Assembly: GCA_964364745.1 (NCBI GenBank) | Contig: CAYINJ010000016.1 | Location: 1 to 12,100 of the forward strand | Direction: 5' to 3' | Length of the DNA stretch: 12,100 nucleotides | Origin: CAYINJ01 sp964364745 | GTDB lineage: Bacteria > Patescibacteriota > Patescibacteriia > JACRDY01 | Position numbers and translations under genes: made by a program | Shown: positions 1 to 6,956 of the stretch, piece by piece | Numbering within the stretch: position 1 is the first letter of the stretch | Layout of the letters: every line of letters begins with the position of its first letter | Notes under the pieces: generated by a model | What the model saw: the letters and a program-made list of their open reading frames with translations, nothing else | Told to the model about the DNA's origin: nothing | Databases searched by the model: none

Positions 1-329
1 TGCCCGTGACGATTGCCCAAGGTCGCGGCTATGTCACGACTGAAAACCAGGATAAATCCCGGTTGGCGGTCGGTGAAATTGCCGTCGATGCTATTTTTTC
101 ACCGGTGTCAAACGTTGGCTACAAGGTGGAAGACACCCGCGTCGGTCAAGTGACTGACTATGACAAGCTAACCATGCATGTCGAAACCGACGGCATCGTC
201 ACCCCGCCAGAGGCCTTTGCTCAAGCGGTGGAGATCTTGCTCGATCAGTTCGGGGCCTTGAAAGTTGACGAGACGACTGAAGCGGAAATTACCCCAACTG
301 ACGAGGCCGCGACCGCTGGCGCAGAATAA
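1..329 (+). CDS. rpoA: RNA polymerase alpha subunit, 3' part, lacking the alpha-CTD
   Basis: This is the 3' end of the gene for the RNA polymerase alpha subunit, which dimerises to scaffold beta and beta'. The reading frame is open at the window edge (codons begin at base 3), so the GTG at 6 is internal. Visible residues match the end of the alpha N-terminal domain: AQGRGYV, then AVDAIFSPVSNVGYKVEDTR, VGQVTDYDKLTMHVETDG and PPEAFAQAVEILLDQF. In most bacteria a linker and a DNA-binding C-terminal domain follow. Here the protein stops after a short acidic tail (TTEAEITPTDEAATAGAE), and rplQ begins 15 bases later, so there is no room for a CTD and no sign of a frameshift. It is first in the rpoA-rplQ-rplM-rpsI cluster. 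Identity is firm; the absence of the CTD is read directly. Confidence 0.95.
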   Translation, partial: PVTIAQGRGYVTTENQDKSRLAVGEIAVDAIFSPVSNVGYKVEDTRVGQVTDYDKLTMHVETDGIVTPPEAFAQAVEILLDQFGALKVDETTEAEITPTDEAATAGAE

Positions 330-344
330 TTATCAGACCAAAGT

Positions 345-695
345 ATGCGTCACCGCCACACTATCCCGACTCTCGATCGCAATCGCGACGCGCGCCAAGC
401 GCTGTTGCGGGGTTTAGCGACGAACCTGGTGTTGCGCGATAAAATCCGGACCACCACGGCCAAAGCCAAAGCGGTTAAGCCGATCGTCGAGCGGTTGGTG
501 ACGATCGCCAAGACCAATAATCTGACCGCCCGCCGCCGGCTAGTGGCCTACCTCTATACCGACGGGGCCGTGCGCAAGATGCTGGAAGTGATCGGGCCGC
601 GCTACACCGATCGATCAGGCGGCTACACCCGGATCATTAAAACCGGACCGCGCAAGGGCGATGGTGGCGACACAGCAATTTTAGAATTTGTTTAG
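345..695 (+). CDS. rplQ: Large ribosomal subunit protein bL17
   Basis: Ribosomal protein L17 of the 50S subunit, 116 residues, about the usual bacterial length. It opens with MRHRHTIPTLDRNRDARQAL and contains NLVLRDKIRTTTAKAKAVKP, then GPRYTDRSGGYTRIIKTGPR and a C-terminal AILEFV, all family-typical. The ATG at 345 gives the conserved MRH start, 15 bases after the rpoA stop. No Shine-Dalgarno is visible just upstream, as for its neighbours. It sits directly after rpoA, the classical order, and is presumably co-transcribed with it. Confidence 0.97.
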   Translation: MRHRHTIPTLDRNRDARQALLRGLATNLVLRDKIRTTTAKAKAVKPIVERLVTIAKTNNLTARRRLVAYLYTDGAVRKMLEVIGPRYTDRSGGYTRIIKTGPRKGDGGDTAILEFV

Positions 696-696
696 T

Positions 697-1092
697 ATGA
701 ACCACTCGACGGTCCACAATTACAAGATTACCCGCGTCATTCATCAGCTTGATGCCGCTGATCAGGTGTCTGGTCGTCTAGCGACGCAGATTGCCAAGTT
801 GCTCATGGGTAAGCATAAGCCCGATTATAGCCCGCAAACTGATTGTGGTGATTTTGTGGTGGTTAGCCACGCGGCGGAACTGAAATTTACCGGCAAGAAG
901 TTAGATCAAAAGGAATACATCCGCCACACCGGCCATCCCGGTGGGATCCGCCGGACGCCAGTGGCGACCGTCATGGCCACCAAACCAGCGCTGGTGATCG
1001 AAAAAGCGGTCTATAATATGTTGCCCAAGAATCGCCTGCGCGCCAAGATGATGGCTCGCCTTAGCTTTGTGGCTTNNNNNNNNNNGGCTTAA
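697..1092 (+). CDS. rplM: Large ribosomal subunit protein uL13 (3' end crosses an assembly gap)
   Basis: Ribosomal protein L13, an early-assembling 50S protein. Recognisable parts are SGRLATQIAKLLMGKHKPDY near the N-terminus, HTGHPGGIRRTP in the middle and VYNMLPKNRLRAKMMARL near the end. The ATG at 697, one base after the rplQ stop, is chosen over an upstream in-frame TTG at 688 that lies within rplQ. The last residues are interrupted by ten N at 1076-1085. The pentamer GGCTT lies immediately on both sides of the gap. If the sides overlap there, the protein ends in RLSFVA and is 126 residues, slightly shorter than usual. Read across the N run, the frame closes at the same TAA (1090-1092). 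The true sequence at the gap is unknown. Confidence 0.93.
   Translation: MNHSTVHNYKITRVIHQLDAADQVSGRLATQIAKLLMGKHKPDYSPQTDCGDFVVVSHAAELKFTGKKLDQKEYIRHTGHPGGIRRTPVATVMATKPALVIEKAVYNMLPKNRLRAKMMARLSFVAXXXXA
1076..1085. other. Assembly gap (10 N)
   Basis: Ten undetermined bases between the end of rplM and rpsI. GGCTT occurs immediately before (1071-1075) and immediately after (1086-1090), which suggests two contig ends sharing a short unmerged overlap. Collapsing it gives GTG GCT TAA, an in-frame stop for rplM, followed by the rpsI ATG ten bases after that stop. Gene order across the gap matches the usual rplM-rpsI pair, so misjoining is unlikely. Confidence 0.95.
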
Positions 1093-1099
1093 CCCTCGT

Positions 1100-1525
1100 A
1101 TGACTGAACCAAAAGTCGCCGACAAGAACAAGTTTACCGGTCGCTATATTGTCGCGGTGGGTCGTCGCAAGACGGCGATTGCTCGCGTGCGCCTGTATGC
1201 CGATAAAAAACATCGGATCGTGATCAACGAGCAGCCGCACACCAAGTATTTGCAAACGGAAATTGATATTCAAAAAGTGGAATTACCGTTGAAGACGACT
1301 AACCAACTGGACGTCTCGATCAGCGCTAAAGTTGTCGGGGGCGGTCCCCACAGCCAAGCTGAAGCCGTCCGGCATGGCATTGCTCGCGCGCTGCTGAAGA
1401 TGGACAAGGACTACCGGATGGTCTTGAAGCCGCTGGGCCTGATCACGCGTGATCCGCGCCAAAAGGAGCGAAAAAAGCCAGGGCTCAAGCGCGCTCGTCG
1501 CGCGCCGCAGTGGGCCAAGCGGTAA
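1100..1525 (+). CDS. rpsI: Small ribosomal subunit protein uS9
   Basis: Ribosomal protein S9 of the 30S subunit, 141 residues. Conserved segments are YIVAVGRRKTAIARVRLY near the N-terminus, VVGGGPHSQAEAVRHGIARA in the middle, and the basic tail ending RRAPQWAKR, close to the family-typical SKR terminus that reaches the P-site tRNA. The ATG at 1100 is chosen because it starts just downstream of rplM and gives a normal-length N-terminal extension. It is the last gene of the cluster; a strong terminator hairpin follows 15 bases after its stop. Confidence 0.97.
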   Translation: MTEPKVADKNKFTGRYIVAVGRRKTAIARVRLYADKKHRIVINEQPHTKYLQTEIDIQKVELPLKTTNQLDVSISAKVVGGGPHSQAEAVRHGIARALLKMDKDYRMVLKPLGLITRDPRQKERKKPGLKRARRAPQWAKR

Positions 1526-1540
1526 AGATTTTAAAGCCAC

Positions 1541-1577
1541 AACCACCCCGCCGCGGCGGGGTGGTTTTCTGTTATTT
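1541..1577 (+). terminator. Intrinsic terminator of the ribosomal-protein operon
   Basis: A perfect 26-bp palindrome at 1541-1566 (arms AACCACCCCGCCG and CGGCGGGGTGGTT) is followed by a T-rich stretch, TTTTCTGTTATTTTT. The GC-rich stem plus U tract right after rpsI is a standard Rho-independent terminator. Confidence 0.92.
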
Positions 1578-1589
1578 TTGGGGAGAAAA

Positions 1590-1598
1590 TGGTATGAT
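1590..1598 (+). promoter_or_regulatory. Extended -10 promoter for the 303-residue hypothetical gene
   Basis: TGG at 1590-1592 followed by TATGAT at 1593-1598 fits the extended -10 pattern TGnTATAAT. No clear -35 box is seen, which extended -10 promoters tolerate. It lies between the terminator and the ATG at 1623, predicting an untranslated leader of roughly 18 bases with no evident Shine-Dalgarno. Confidence 0.55.
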
Positions 1599-1622
1599 CA
1601 AGGCACAATTTTACTAATTTTT

Positions 1623-2534
1623 ATGGTTTTTCGACCAGATCGAGCAACTAGCCAGGAACGCCGCAGTGAACGGTTAGCGCCGCTTCTTGCGGCCGTGGCC
1701 GCCGAAACCAATGCCGAGTTGGTTCAGTTGGGCGCGGACGCCAAAGTGCCACTGCTGCATGACGATGCCACGTTGAACATGCGGGCGTTTTTACGTAAGC
1801 ACGGCGGACCGTATGGCAAAGAGACGGACATCCGACCGGATGAGCAGTTTATTAATGAGCGCGAACGGGAGTGGAGTGATGCCGATAATCCGAAAGTTCA
1901 GGCCTACCACAACGTCACCACGGCCGAAGGCGTGCTCGATCGTTGGCGCGCTGATCGCGCCGCCAGCAATGGCGCCGTGCTCGAGATGGCGCTGACGGCC
2001 AGCTTGCATCGAATCATCGGGCCGGACTTTATCGTCGCGCGCGCCAGCACCTATGATGACTACGCCAATGGCATTGATACGGTGATCATTGATAAAGCCA
2101 CCGGCGATGTGGTCTGCACTTTCGATGAAGTTACGGACACCTCCGGCGGCGACCGTTACGCCGTCAAACTAGAGAAAGTCGTCAAGCGCGCCAAGCAAGG
2201 CGGCTCTTCCATCCGCTACGGTTTGGGCGTGGCTAGTGACGCAGCCGGGCAGCGACAAGTGGTTAAGCAGTCGCTGGAACACGTGCCACTGTTTTATTTG
2301 TCGCTAGACAAACAACAACGGGCCGACTTGTTAGCGGCGTTACCAAATGACATTCACGTACCAGTGACCGAGGTGGAGCTGAAGATATTTGATCAACTGG
2401 CGGATTTGCTAGAACGCCAAGCCACTTGGTTGCAACATGAGCAGGGAATTCCCGCACTTATCCAAGAGCGGCTGACCGTGTTTCAGGGATCGCTGGTGAA
2501 AATGCGGGAAAGAAGGGCGAGATCGACTGCATGA
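1623..2534 (+). CDS. Conserved-looking hypothetical protein, possible nuclease-like fold
   Basis: A 303-residue soluble protein that I do not recognise. The ATG at 1623 is chosen because the frame upstream runs back through the terminator into rpsI and because a promoter lies just before it. There is no signal peptide or membrane segment. The N-terminal 120 residues are charged and probably helical. The middle looks like a mixed alpha/beta core: a helix with E121, then SxYDDYANGID (about 142-152), a beta-like TVIID, a turn, and VVCTFDEVT (about 163-171). The order Glu helix - Asp152 - Asp168/Glu169 loosely resembles a PD-(D/E)XK nuclease core. The expected lysine two residues after the acid is Thr171, so this is only a weak suggestion. 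The C-terminal third is rich in charged helix with coiled-coil character (residues about 245-300). It is separated from the next gene by 17 bases. Confidence 0.7.
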   Translation: MVFRPDRATSQERRSERLAPLLAAVAAETNAELVQLGADAKVPLLHDDATLNMRAFLRKHGGPYGKETDIRPDEQFINEREREWSDADNPKVQAYHNVTTAEGVLDRWRADRAASNGAVLEMALTASLHRIIGPDFIVARASTYDDYANGIDTVIIDKATGDVVCTFDEVTDTSGGDRYAVKLEKVVKRAKQGGSSIRYGLGVASDAAGQRQVVKQSLEHVPLFYLSLDKQQRADLLAALPNDIHVPVTEVELKIFDQLADLLERQATWLQHEQGIPALIQERLTVFQGSLVKMRERRARSTA

Positions 2535-2551
2535 TTAAGTAATCTATCCTT

Positions 2552-2872
2552 ATGGAATACAATAAACTTGTCCGAGATAATATTCCGGAGATCATTAAAA
2601 AGTCCGGTGAAGTGCCAGTGACTCGAATGGCCGAAGATCAAGAATATGAAGCCGCGCTGATTGATAAACTCCACGAAGAAGTAGCGGAGTTTCTGGCGAC
2701 GCCATCCGCCGAAGAAGCAGCCGATGTTTTGGAGGTGCTTTATGCGCTGGGTCAGTTGAACGGAGTAGATATGAGTCAGGTGGAGACGGTGCGGCAAGCC
2801 AAAGCGATAGAGCGGGGCGCGTTTGCCCAAAGAATTATTTTAGAACGAACGGAAAAAGGGAAGCCAGAATAA
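2552..2872 (+). CDS. MazG-like / phosphoribosyl-ATP pyrophosphohydrolase-like protein
   Basis: A 106-residue all-alpha NTP pyrophosphohydrolase-like protein. The N-terminal MEYNKLVRDNIPEII matches small bacterial proteins usually annotated as phosphoribosyl-ATP pyrophosphohydrolase-like. The metal-binding signature is present as two acidic helices: HEEVAEF (E42, E43, E46) and EEAADVLEVL (E54, E55, D58), the ExxE...ExxD pattern of the MazG superfamily. Such enzymes hydrolyse nucleoside triphosphates to the monophosphate and pyrophosphate. No histidine-biosynthesis genes are nearby, so a house-cleaning or regulatory nucleotide role is more likely than a step in histidine synthesis; the substrate cannot be told from sequence. 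It starts 17 bases after the preceding gene and may share its transcript. Confidence 0.82.
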   Translation: MEYNKLVRDNIPEIIKKSGEVPVTRMAEDQEYEAALIDKLHEEVAEFLATPSAEEAADVLEVLYALGQLNGVDMSQVETVRQAKAIERGAFAQRIILERTEKGKPE

Positions 2873-2903
2873 AAATCACCCCACTTTGTCACTTTCATTT
2901 AAA

Positions 2904-2941
2904 GAGATCCTTCGTCCGCCAGCAGGCGGGCTCAGGATGAC
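2904..2941. repeat. REP-like palindromic element
   Basis: An imperfect palindrome with outer arms ATCCT and AGGAT and an inner hairpin CCGCC-AGCA-GGCGG. The outer sequence reads GATCCTTCG ... CTCAGGATGAC, the flanks of a palindromic repeat (GATCCTTCG...CTCAGGATGAC type) that I recognise as dispersed in intergenic regions of many bacteria. It sits in the 88-base gap between the MazG-like gene and the flippase, a typical location. Its copy number in this genome cannot be seen here. It could also act as a hairpin at the end of the upstream transcript, though it has no T run. Confidence 0.6.
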
Positions 2942-2950
2942 AAATCCCGC

Positions 2951-2956
2951 TATACT
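2951..2956 (+). promoter_or_regulatory. Possible -10 element before the flippase
   Basis: TATACT lies four bases before the ATG at 2961, without a recognisable -35 or TGn extension. The spacing would place transcription start at or just inside the start codon, so this is either a near-leaderless promoter or chance. Confidence 0.3.
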
Positions 2957-2960
2957 ACTT

Positions 2961-4427
2961 ATGCCCACCGCCCACGTGGCTCGCAACACCACTTATCTGA
3001 CCGCCGCTTACGTCGGTCAAAAGATTTTAACTTTCGTCTATTTTATTTTCGTCGCGCGGGGCGTGGGCGTGGCCGACATTGGTAAGTACGTCTTTGCTTT
3101 GTCTTTTACCACCATTTGGAGCGTGTTTATTGATTTGGGCTGTTCACCGTTCTTGACTCGCGAGGGCGCCAAAGACACCAAACGCTTGCCGCAATTACTC
3201 TCGACGGTGGCCAGCATGAAGTTAGCGCTGTCGCTGGTGGTCTACGCCGCCGCGATCATGGCCGTTAATCTCTTGGGTAAAGAGCCATTGGTGCGGGAGT
3301 TAGTTTATATTTCCGGCTTGATCATGGTGCTGGATTCTTTCTCGCTGACTTTTTACGCCGCCTTCCGCGCCCGCCAAGAGCTCAAATACGAAGCGCTGGG
3401 GATGATCATCGGCCAAGTGGTAATTTTTATCTTTGGGATGACGGCGTTGCTCCTCCGCTGGCCGCTCCCGGCGCTGATCGCCGCAATTTTGCTGGGCAGC
3501 ATCTTCAACGCGGGCTACTCCTGGTGGTTGCTCCGGCGCCATGCCGGTATTCACCTGACTTGGCGGTGGGATGGCGTGGCGATCAAAGTAATGTTGTTCA
3601 GCGCTTTGCCGTTTGCTGTCGCCGGGATTTTTGCGCGGCTGTATGGGTATCTCGATGCGGTGCTGTTGTCCATGTTGGGCGGGGACGAGCAACTCGGGTG
3701 GTACTCGGCCGGTTACAAAATTACTTTTGCGCTGCAGTTTTTGCCGCAGGCCTTTGCCGCCGCGCTGTTTCCGGCCATGGCGGCCGCCTACGCCACCAAC
3801 CGCGCGCTCTTAGCCAAGCCCTTTGAAAAATCCATGTTTGCTTTGTTAATTATCAGCGTGCCGATTGCCGCCGGCGTGGCGGTGCTGGCGCATCAGTTTA
3901 TTGGCCTGATGTACGGACCGGAATTTGCGCCAACCGCGTTTTCTTTGCAGATACTGATTATTAGTTTGCCTTTTATTTTTTTGTCTTTTCCGGTCGGGTC
4001 GTTGTTGAACGCGGGGGACAAGCAAACGGTCAACACCATCAACATGGGAGTGGTCATGGCCGTCAACGCCGCCATGAACTTGGTGTTGATTCCGCTATTG
4101 GGGCCCCGGGCGTATGTCGGCGCGGCCGCCGCCGTCTTGGCCAGCAGCGTGCTGCAATTAGTCCTCGGGCTGGTCTGGGTGGGCAAGATTACGAGCTACA
4201 ATTACTGGTGGTTGATTAGTAAAGTTATTCGGACACTGCTGGCCGCCTTAAGCATGATCATCGTCATTCTCTGGTTGCTGCCGTATGCCTACTTCTTGTT
4301 CCTCGTGCCGGTCAGTGGCGCGGTCTATGTCTTAATGTTGTGGCTCCTGCGCGGCGTCGAACGCTCGGAGCTGTCCGAGTTGTGGTCAGCAATTCGTGGT
4401 CGCGAGTCACTGGCGACTGAAGAATAA
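2961..4427 (+). CDS. Wzx-type polysaccharide flippase (MOP superfamily)
   Basis: A polytopic membrane protein of 488 residues with about 12-14 hydrophobic segments, the normal size for a lipid-linked oligosaccharide flippase. It begins AHVARNTTYLTAAYVGQKIL followed by an IFVARGVG segment and a GKYVFALSF stretch, typical of the first two helices of the polysaccharide biosynthesis/export family. Internal parts such as LGWYSAGYKI and LNAGDKQTVNTINMGVVMAV also fit. It would move undecaprenyl-linked glycan units across the cytoplasmic membrane. The start at 2961 gives a proper N-terminal helix; an in-frame ATG at 2937 lies inside the REP-like element and is less likely. The next glycosyltransferase starts three bases after its stop, so the two are co-translated. 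It is a Wzx-like assignment by family; the substrate is unknown. Confidence 0.88.
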   Translation: MPTAHVARNTTYLTAAYVGQKILTFVYFIFVARGVGVADIGKYVFALSFTTIWSVFIDLGCSPFLTREGAKDTKRLPQLLSTVASMKLALSLVVYAAAIMAVNLLGKEPLVRELVYISGLIMVLDSFSLTFYAAFRARQELKYEALGMIIGQVVIFIFGMTALLLRWPLPALIAAILLGSIFNAGYSWWLLRRHAGIHLTWRWDGVAIKVMLFSALPFAVAGIFARLYGYLDAVLLSMLGGDEQLGWYSAGYKITFALQFLPQAFAAALFPAMAAAYATNRALLAKPFEKSMFALLIISVPIAAGVAVLAHQFIGLMYGPEFAPTAFSLQILIISLPFIFLSFPVGSLLNAGDKQTVNTINMGVVMAVNAAMNLVLIPLLGPRAYVGAAAAVLASSVLQLVLGLVWVGKITSYNYWWLISKVIRTLLAALSMIIVILWLLPYAYFLFLVPVSGAVYVLMLWLLRGVERSELSELWSAIRGRESLATEE

Positions 4428-4430
4428 CTT

Positions 4431-5558
4431 ATGCCGCGCGTTTTGTTAGTCACCTTAGATTTCTTGCCCGACATCGGCGGAGTGGCGCATTATTTAGAAA
4501 ACTTACTCCGCGGCTTGCCCGTCGGCACGGTGACTGTTTTGGCACCGGTGGCCCCTGACGCCAATGACTCTGACTTTCCCCAAACCATCATCCGGCGGCC
4601 ACTGTTAGCCAATTGGTTGCGGCCTCGTTGGCTGCCGCTGTATTGGGAGATGGCGCGGCGCCTACGAGATGAAAAGTTTGACCTGCTGTGGATCGCTCAA
4701 CCATTGCCAGTCGGCATGGCCGGTCGACTCTTAGCCCGACTGTGGCGCATTCCGTACATCATCAACACCCACGGGATGGATGTGTCTGGGCCGCTGGCCC
4801 GCGGCGGCCGCCATCAGCGGCAATTGCGCCGAGTGTTACGTGGCGCGGCGGCCGTCACCGTCAATAGCCAGTTCACGGCCGGACTGGTGCGCCGTTGCGG
4901 GGTACCTGAAGCCCGGCTGCACTTACTCTTACCCTGTCCGCGACCCAAGCTGGTCGTTGATCTAGTGACCAAAGAAAGCTTATTGGCCAAACTGAACATC
5001 ATTGACCAGCCCATCGTGCTAGCGGCAGGCCGACTAGTGGCGCGCAAAGGGTTTGATACGCTACTGGCCGCTTGGCCGCACATTCATCGGGAAGTCACTG
5101 CCGCCCAACTAATTATTGCTGGCGATGGTCCGCAAGCGGCCAATTTGCTACACTTGAGTCAAACATTGCCCAATGTGCAGTTCACTGGCCGAGTGAACGC
5201 CGCCGAGTTAGCGGCGCTCTATGACGCCAGCACTTGTCTCGTCATGCCGGCGCGGGAGGAAGCCAATGGTGATGTCGAGGGTTTTGGCATGGTGTTTTTA
5301 GAAGCTAATAGCTACGGCAAACCGGTGGTGGCCGGTGACACCGGCGGGCAGGCCGAAGCCGTGATCAATGAGGAGACCGGGCTAGTGGTCAGGGCAACGG
5401 AGGCCGAAGCCGTCGCGGCGGCGGTGATCCGGTTACTGACTGAGCCGGCCCTGGCAGCGCGCTTGGGGCAACGGGGTCAAACCCGTGTCGCGCGTGATTT
5501 CCAGTGGGCTGACCGGATCAAAGAATTTAAAAACATCTTAGTTAATATTGGAAAATAA
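4431..5558 (+). CDS. Glycosyltransferase, GT4-like (GT-B fold)
   Basis: A 375-residue cytosolic or membrane-associated GT-B glycosyltransferase that transfers a sugar from a nucleotide donor to a growing lipid-linked glycan. The N-terminal Rossmann domain shows LLVTLDFLPDIGGVAHYLEN with the glycine loop. INTHGMD (about 111-117) and NSQFTAGLVRRCGV (about 145-158) follow. The C-terminal donor domain has AAGRLVARKGFDTLLAAW (about 198-215, with R201 and K206 near the phosphate-binding site), IIAGDGP, and EGFGMVFLEA (E283 and E291), the classic E-x7-E motif of family GT4. Length and domain order are normal. It is three bases after the flippase and six bases before the next transferase, in one tight unit. 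Sugar specificity cannot be inferred. Confidence 0.9.
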   Translation: MPRVLLVTLDFLPDIGGVAHYLENLLRGLPVGTVTVLAPVAPDANDSDFPQTIIRRPLLANWLRPRWLPLYWEMARRLRDEKFDLLWIAQPLPVGMAGRLLARLWRIPYIINTHGMDVSGPLARGGRHQRQLRRVLRGAAAVTVNSQFTAGLVRRCGVPEARLHLLLPCPRPKLVVDLVTKESLLAKLNIIDQPIVLAAGRLVARKGFDTLLAAWPHIHREVTAAQLIIAGDGPQAANLLHLSQTLPNVQFTGRVNAAELAALYDASTCLVMPAREEANGDVEGFGMVFLEANSYGKPVVAGDTGGQAEAVINEETGLVVRATEAEAVAAAVIRLLTEPALAARLGQRGQTRVARDFQWADRIKEFKNILVNIGK

Positions 5559-5564
5559 TTTAGT

Positions 5565-6755
5565 ATGTCCCGGCCGATTGATGTCATCGTTTTTTCCATG
5601 TCCCACTACACCGACTGGCAGCGGGGCCGGGTCAATCGTAACTACCACATCGTTGAACAACTCCAAGGTGACGAACGAGTGGGCAAAGTCGTGACGGTGG
5701 ATTTTTTGCCGTGGTCGTGGCGGAAGGTGGCCAAAATTTATTGGGAAAATATCATTCGGCCGATGGCTGATTTGGAAATTGTCTACGGCGATCTGACTAG
5801 CGCTTGTCATAAGGTCAATGACCGTTATTTTGTCTATTCGACGGTTGATTCGATTTACGCGCCACAGGCGGTGGTCGGTCAGCTCAAGCGGATTAGCCGG
5901 ATCCTTAATTTAAAAAATGTCGTCCTATGGTCGTATCATCCGATGTTTCCTCATCTGTTGGAGCGCGTCGCGCAGGGGGAAATCGGCCATACCCAGTTTG
6001 TCTTTGATGCGGTCGACAACTGGTTGAGCCACCCGGCCTACGCGGGTGACCGGGAGCGGTTGCGGCGCGGCTACGACCGGATCGCCCGTGATGCTGATGT
6101 GGTCTTTACGGTGAACCAACACCTGGCCAAAACGCTGTTTAGTCAGCGGATCAAGCCGACGATGGTGGTGCCCAATGGCGTGGATTTCGACCATTTTGCT
6201 GCCGATCGACCGATCCCGCCGGCCCTAGCCAACCTACCCCGACCCATCATTGGATATCACGGGATTATTGAAAGTCGTTTCGACGCGGGGTTGGCGGTGG
6301 TCGTCGCTGGGAAAATGCCGGAAGCGTCATTTGTCTATCTGGGCGGCAATGTCTGGAAGAGTCATCGCCGGGCCATGGCGGAGGCCTTCCACGGATTGCC
6401 CAACGTGCACCTCTTACCATTTGTCTCGTACCAAGAGTTGCCGGCCTATCTCGGCGCGTTTGATGCCGCCTTTATCCCGCATCAGGTCAATGATCTGACA
6501 GCGTCGATGGATCCACTGAAGTTTTACGAGTATTGCGCCGCGGGCGTGCCGGTCGTCACTACGCCGGTCGCTGGCACGGCGACGTTTGGTTCGGCCCTGC
6601 GGATCGCTCGCACGGCAGATGAATGTGTCAGCCAACTGCGCGCCGCGCTGCGCGACACTGATCGGGCCAGCCGCCAAGCACTAGTCAAGCCACACAGCTG
6701 GCCAACGCGGGTTGATCAGATGCTTAACCTGATCCTATCATCCACCAACCACTGA
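5565..6755 (+). CDS. Glycosyltransferase, TuaH/GT-B type
   Basis: A 396-residue GT-B transferase. The N-terminal half contains VIVFSMSHYTDWQRGRVNR (about 8-25), a region typical of transferases resembling TuaH of teichuronic acid synthesis, and FDAVDNWL (about 147-154). The linker carries VVPNGVDFDHF (about 201-211), and the C-terminal domain starts with IIGYHGIIESRFD (about 228-240) and ends with the donor motif MDPLKFYEYCAAGVPVV (about 315-331). It likely adds a sugar to the same glycan as the preceding transferase, from which it is separated by six bases. A GGAAAA-like weak ribosome site precedes the ATG. Family placement is good; the exact reaction is unknown. Confidence 0.85.
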   Translation: MSRPIDVIVFSMSHYTDWQRGRVNRNYHIVEQLQGDERVGKVVTVDFLPWSWRKVAKIYWENIIRPMADLEIVYGDLTSACHKVNDRYFVYSTVDSIYAPQAVVGQLKRISRILNLKNVVLWSYHPMFPHLLERVAQGEIGHTQFVFDAVDNWLSHPAYAGDRERLRRGYDRIARDADVVFTVNQHLAKTLFSQRIKPTMVVPNGVDFDHFAADRPIPPALANLPRPIIGYHGIIESRFDAGLAVVVAGKMPEASFVYLGGNVWKSHRRAMAEAFHGLPNVHLLPFVSYQELPAYLGAFDAAFIPHQVNDLTASMDPLKFYEYCAAGVPVVTTPVAGTATFGSALRIARTADECVSQLRAALRDTDRASRQALVKPHSWPTRVDQMLNLILSSTNH

Positions 6756-6771
6756 CGTTTCGGCGTTGGTG
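6743..6771. repeat. Hairpin at the end of the TuaH-like gene
   Basis: Arms CACCAAC (6743-6749) and GTTGGTG (6765-6771) flank a 15-base loop that includes the stop codon region. There is no T run afterwards, so it is a poor terminator. It may mark the 3' end of the long transcript or modulate readthrough into the small ORF downstream. Confidence 0.4.
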
Positions 6772-6790
6772 CTTTAACCGGAGGTCAGTC

Positions 6791-6871
6791 ATGCTGGCGT
6801 TCTTTCGAGAGCTCTGCACGTTGTTGTTGACGTGGTTCATCGGCCTGATCGGTTGGGATGGCGACTTTTGA
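6791..6871 (+). CDS. Possible 26-residue membrane microprotein
   Basis: A short ORF from ATG 6791 to TGA 6869-6871 begins MLAFFREL and continues with CTLLLTWFIGLIGW, a stretch long enough for one short membrane helix, ending in the acidic DGDF. The strongest Shine-Dalgarno seen in the window, GGAGG (6780-6784), is placed six bases before the ATG, whereas most neighbouring genes have none. A strong intrinsic terminator follows 25 bases after the stop. It lies between two glycan gene units. The hydrophobic and acidic layout and the good ribosome site support translation, but a 26-codon ORF can arise by chance, and the segment could instead be a leader peptide or part of a small RNA. No homologue is recognised. 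Confidence 0.4.
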   Translation: MLAFFRELCTLLLTWFIGLIGWDGDF

Positions 6872-6896
6872 AGCATCATCGGTCGCCAATCGCTCT

Positions 6897-6928
6897 GGCC
6901 GGGGTAGATCCCCCCGGCCTTCTTTTTT
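6897..6928 (+). terminator. Intrinsic terminator after the first glycan unit
   Basis: Stem arms GGCCGGGG (6897-6904) and CCCCGGCC (6912-6919) with a seven-base loop are followed by TTCTTTTTT. This would end the flippase/glycosyltransferase transcript and any product of the small ORF. A separate promoter starts immediately after. Confidence 0.9.
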
Positions 6929-6939
6929 GGACACATTTT

Positions 6940-6948
6940 TGATACAAT
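6940..6948 (+). promoter_or_regulatory. Extended -10 promoter, likely leaderless start
   Basis: TGA-TACAAT (6940-6948) fits an extended -10. Only eight bases separate it from the ATG at 6957, so transcription should start at or within two bases of the start codon, giving a leaderless mRNA. The terminator just upstream shows that a new promoter is needed here. Confidence 0.6.
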
Positions 6949-6956
6949 AGCCGGTG

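Noticed and set aside
2483..2830. 115-residue minus-strand ORF
   Set aside because: It is antisense to the MazG-like gene, whose ExxE/ExxD motif and N-terminus are clear; no evidence supports the opposite strand.
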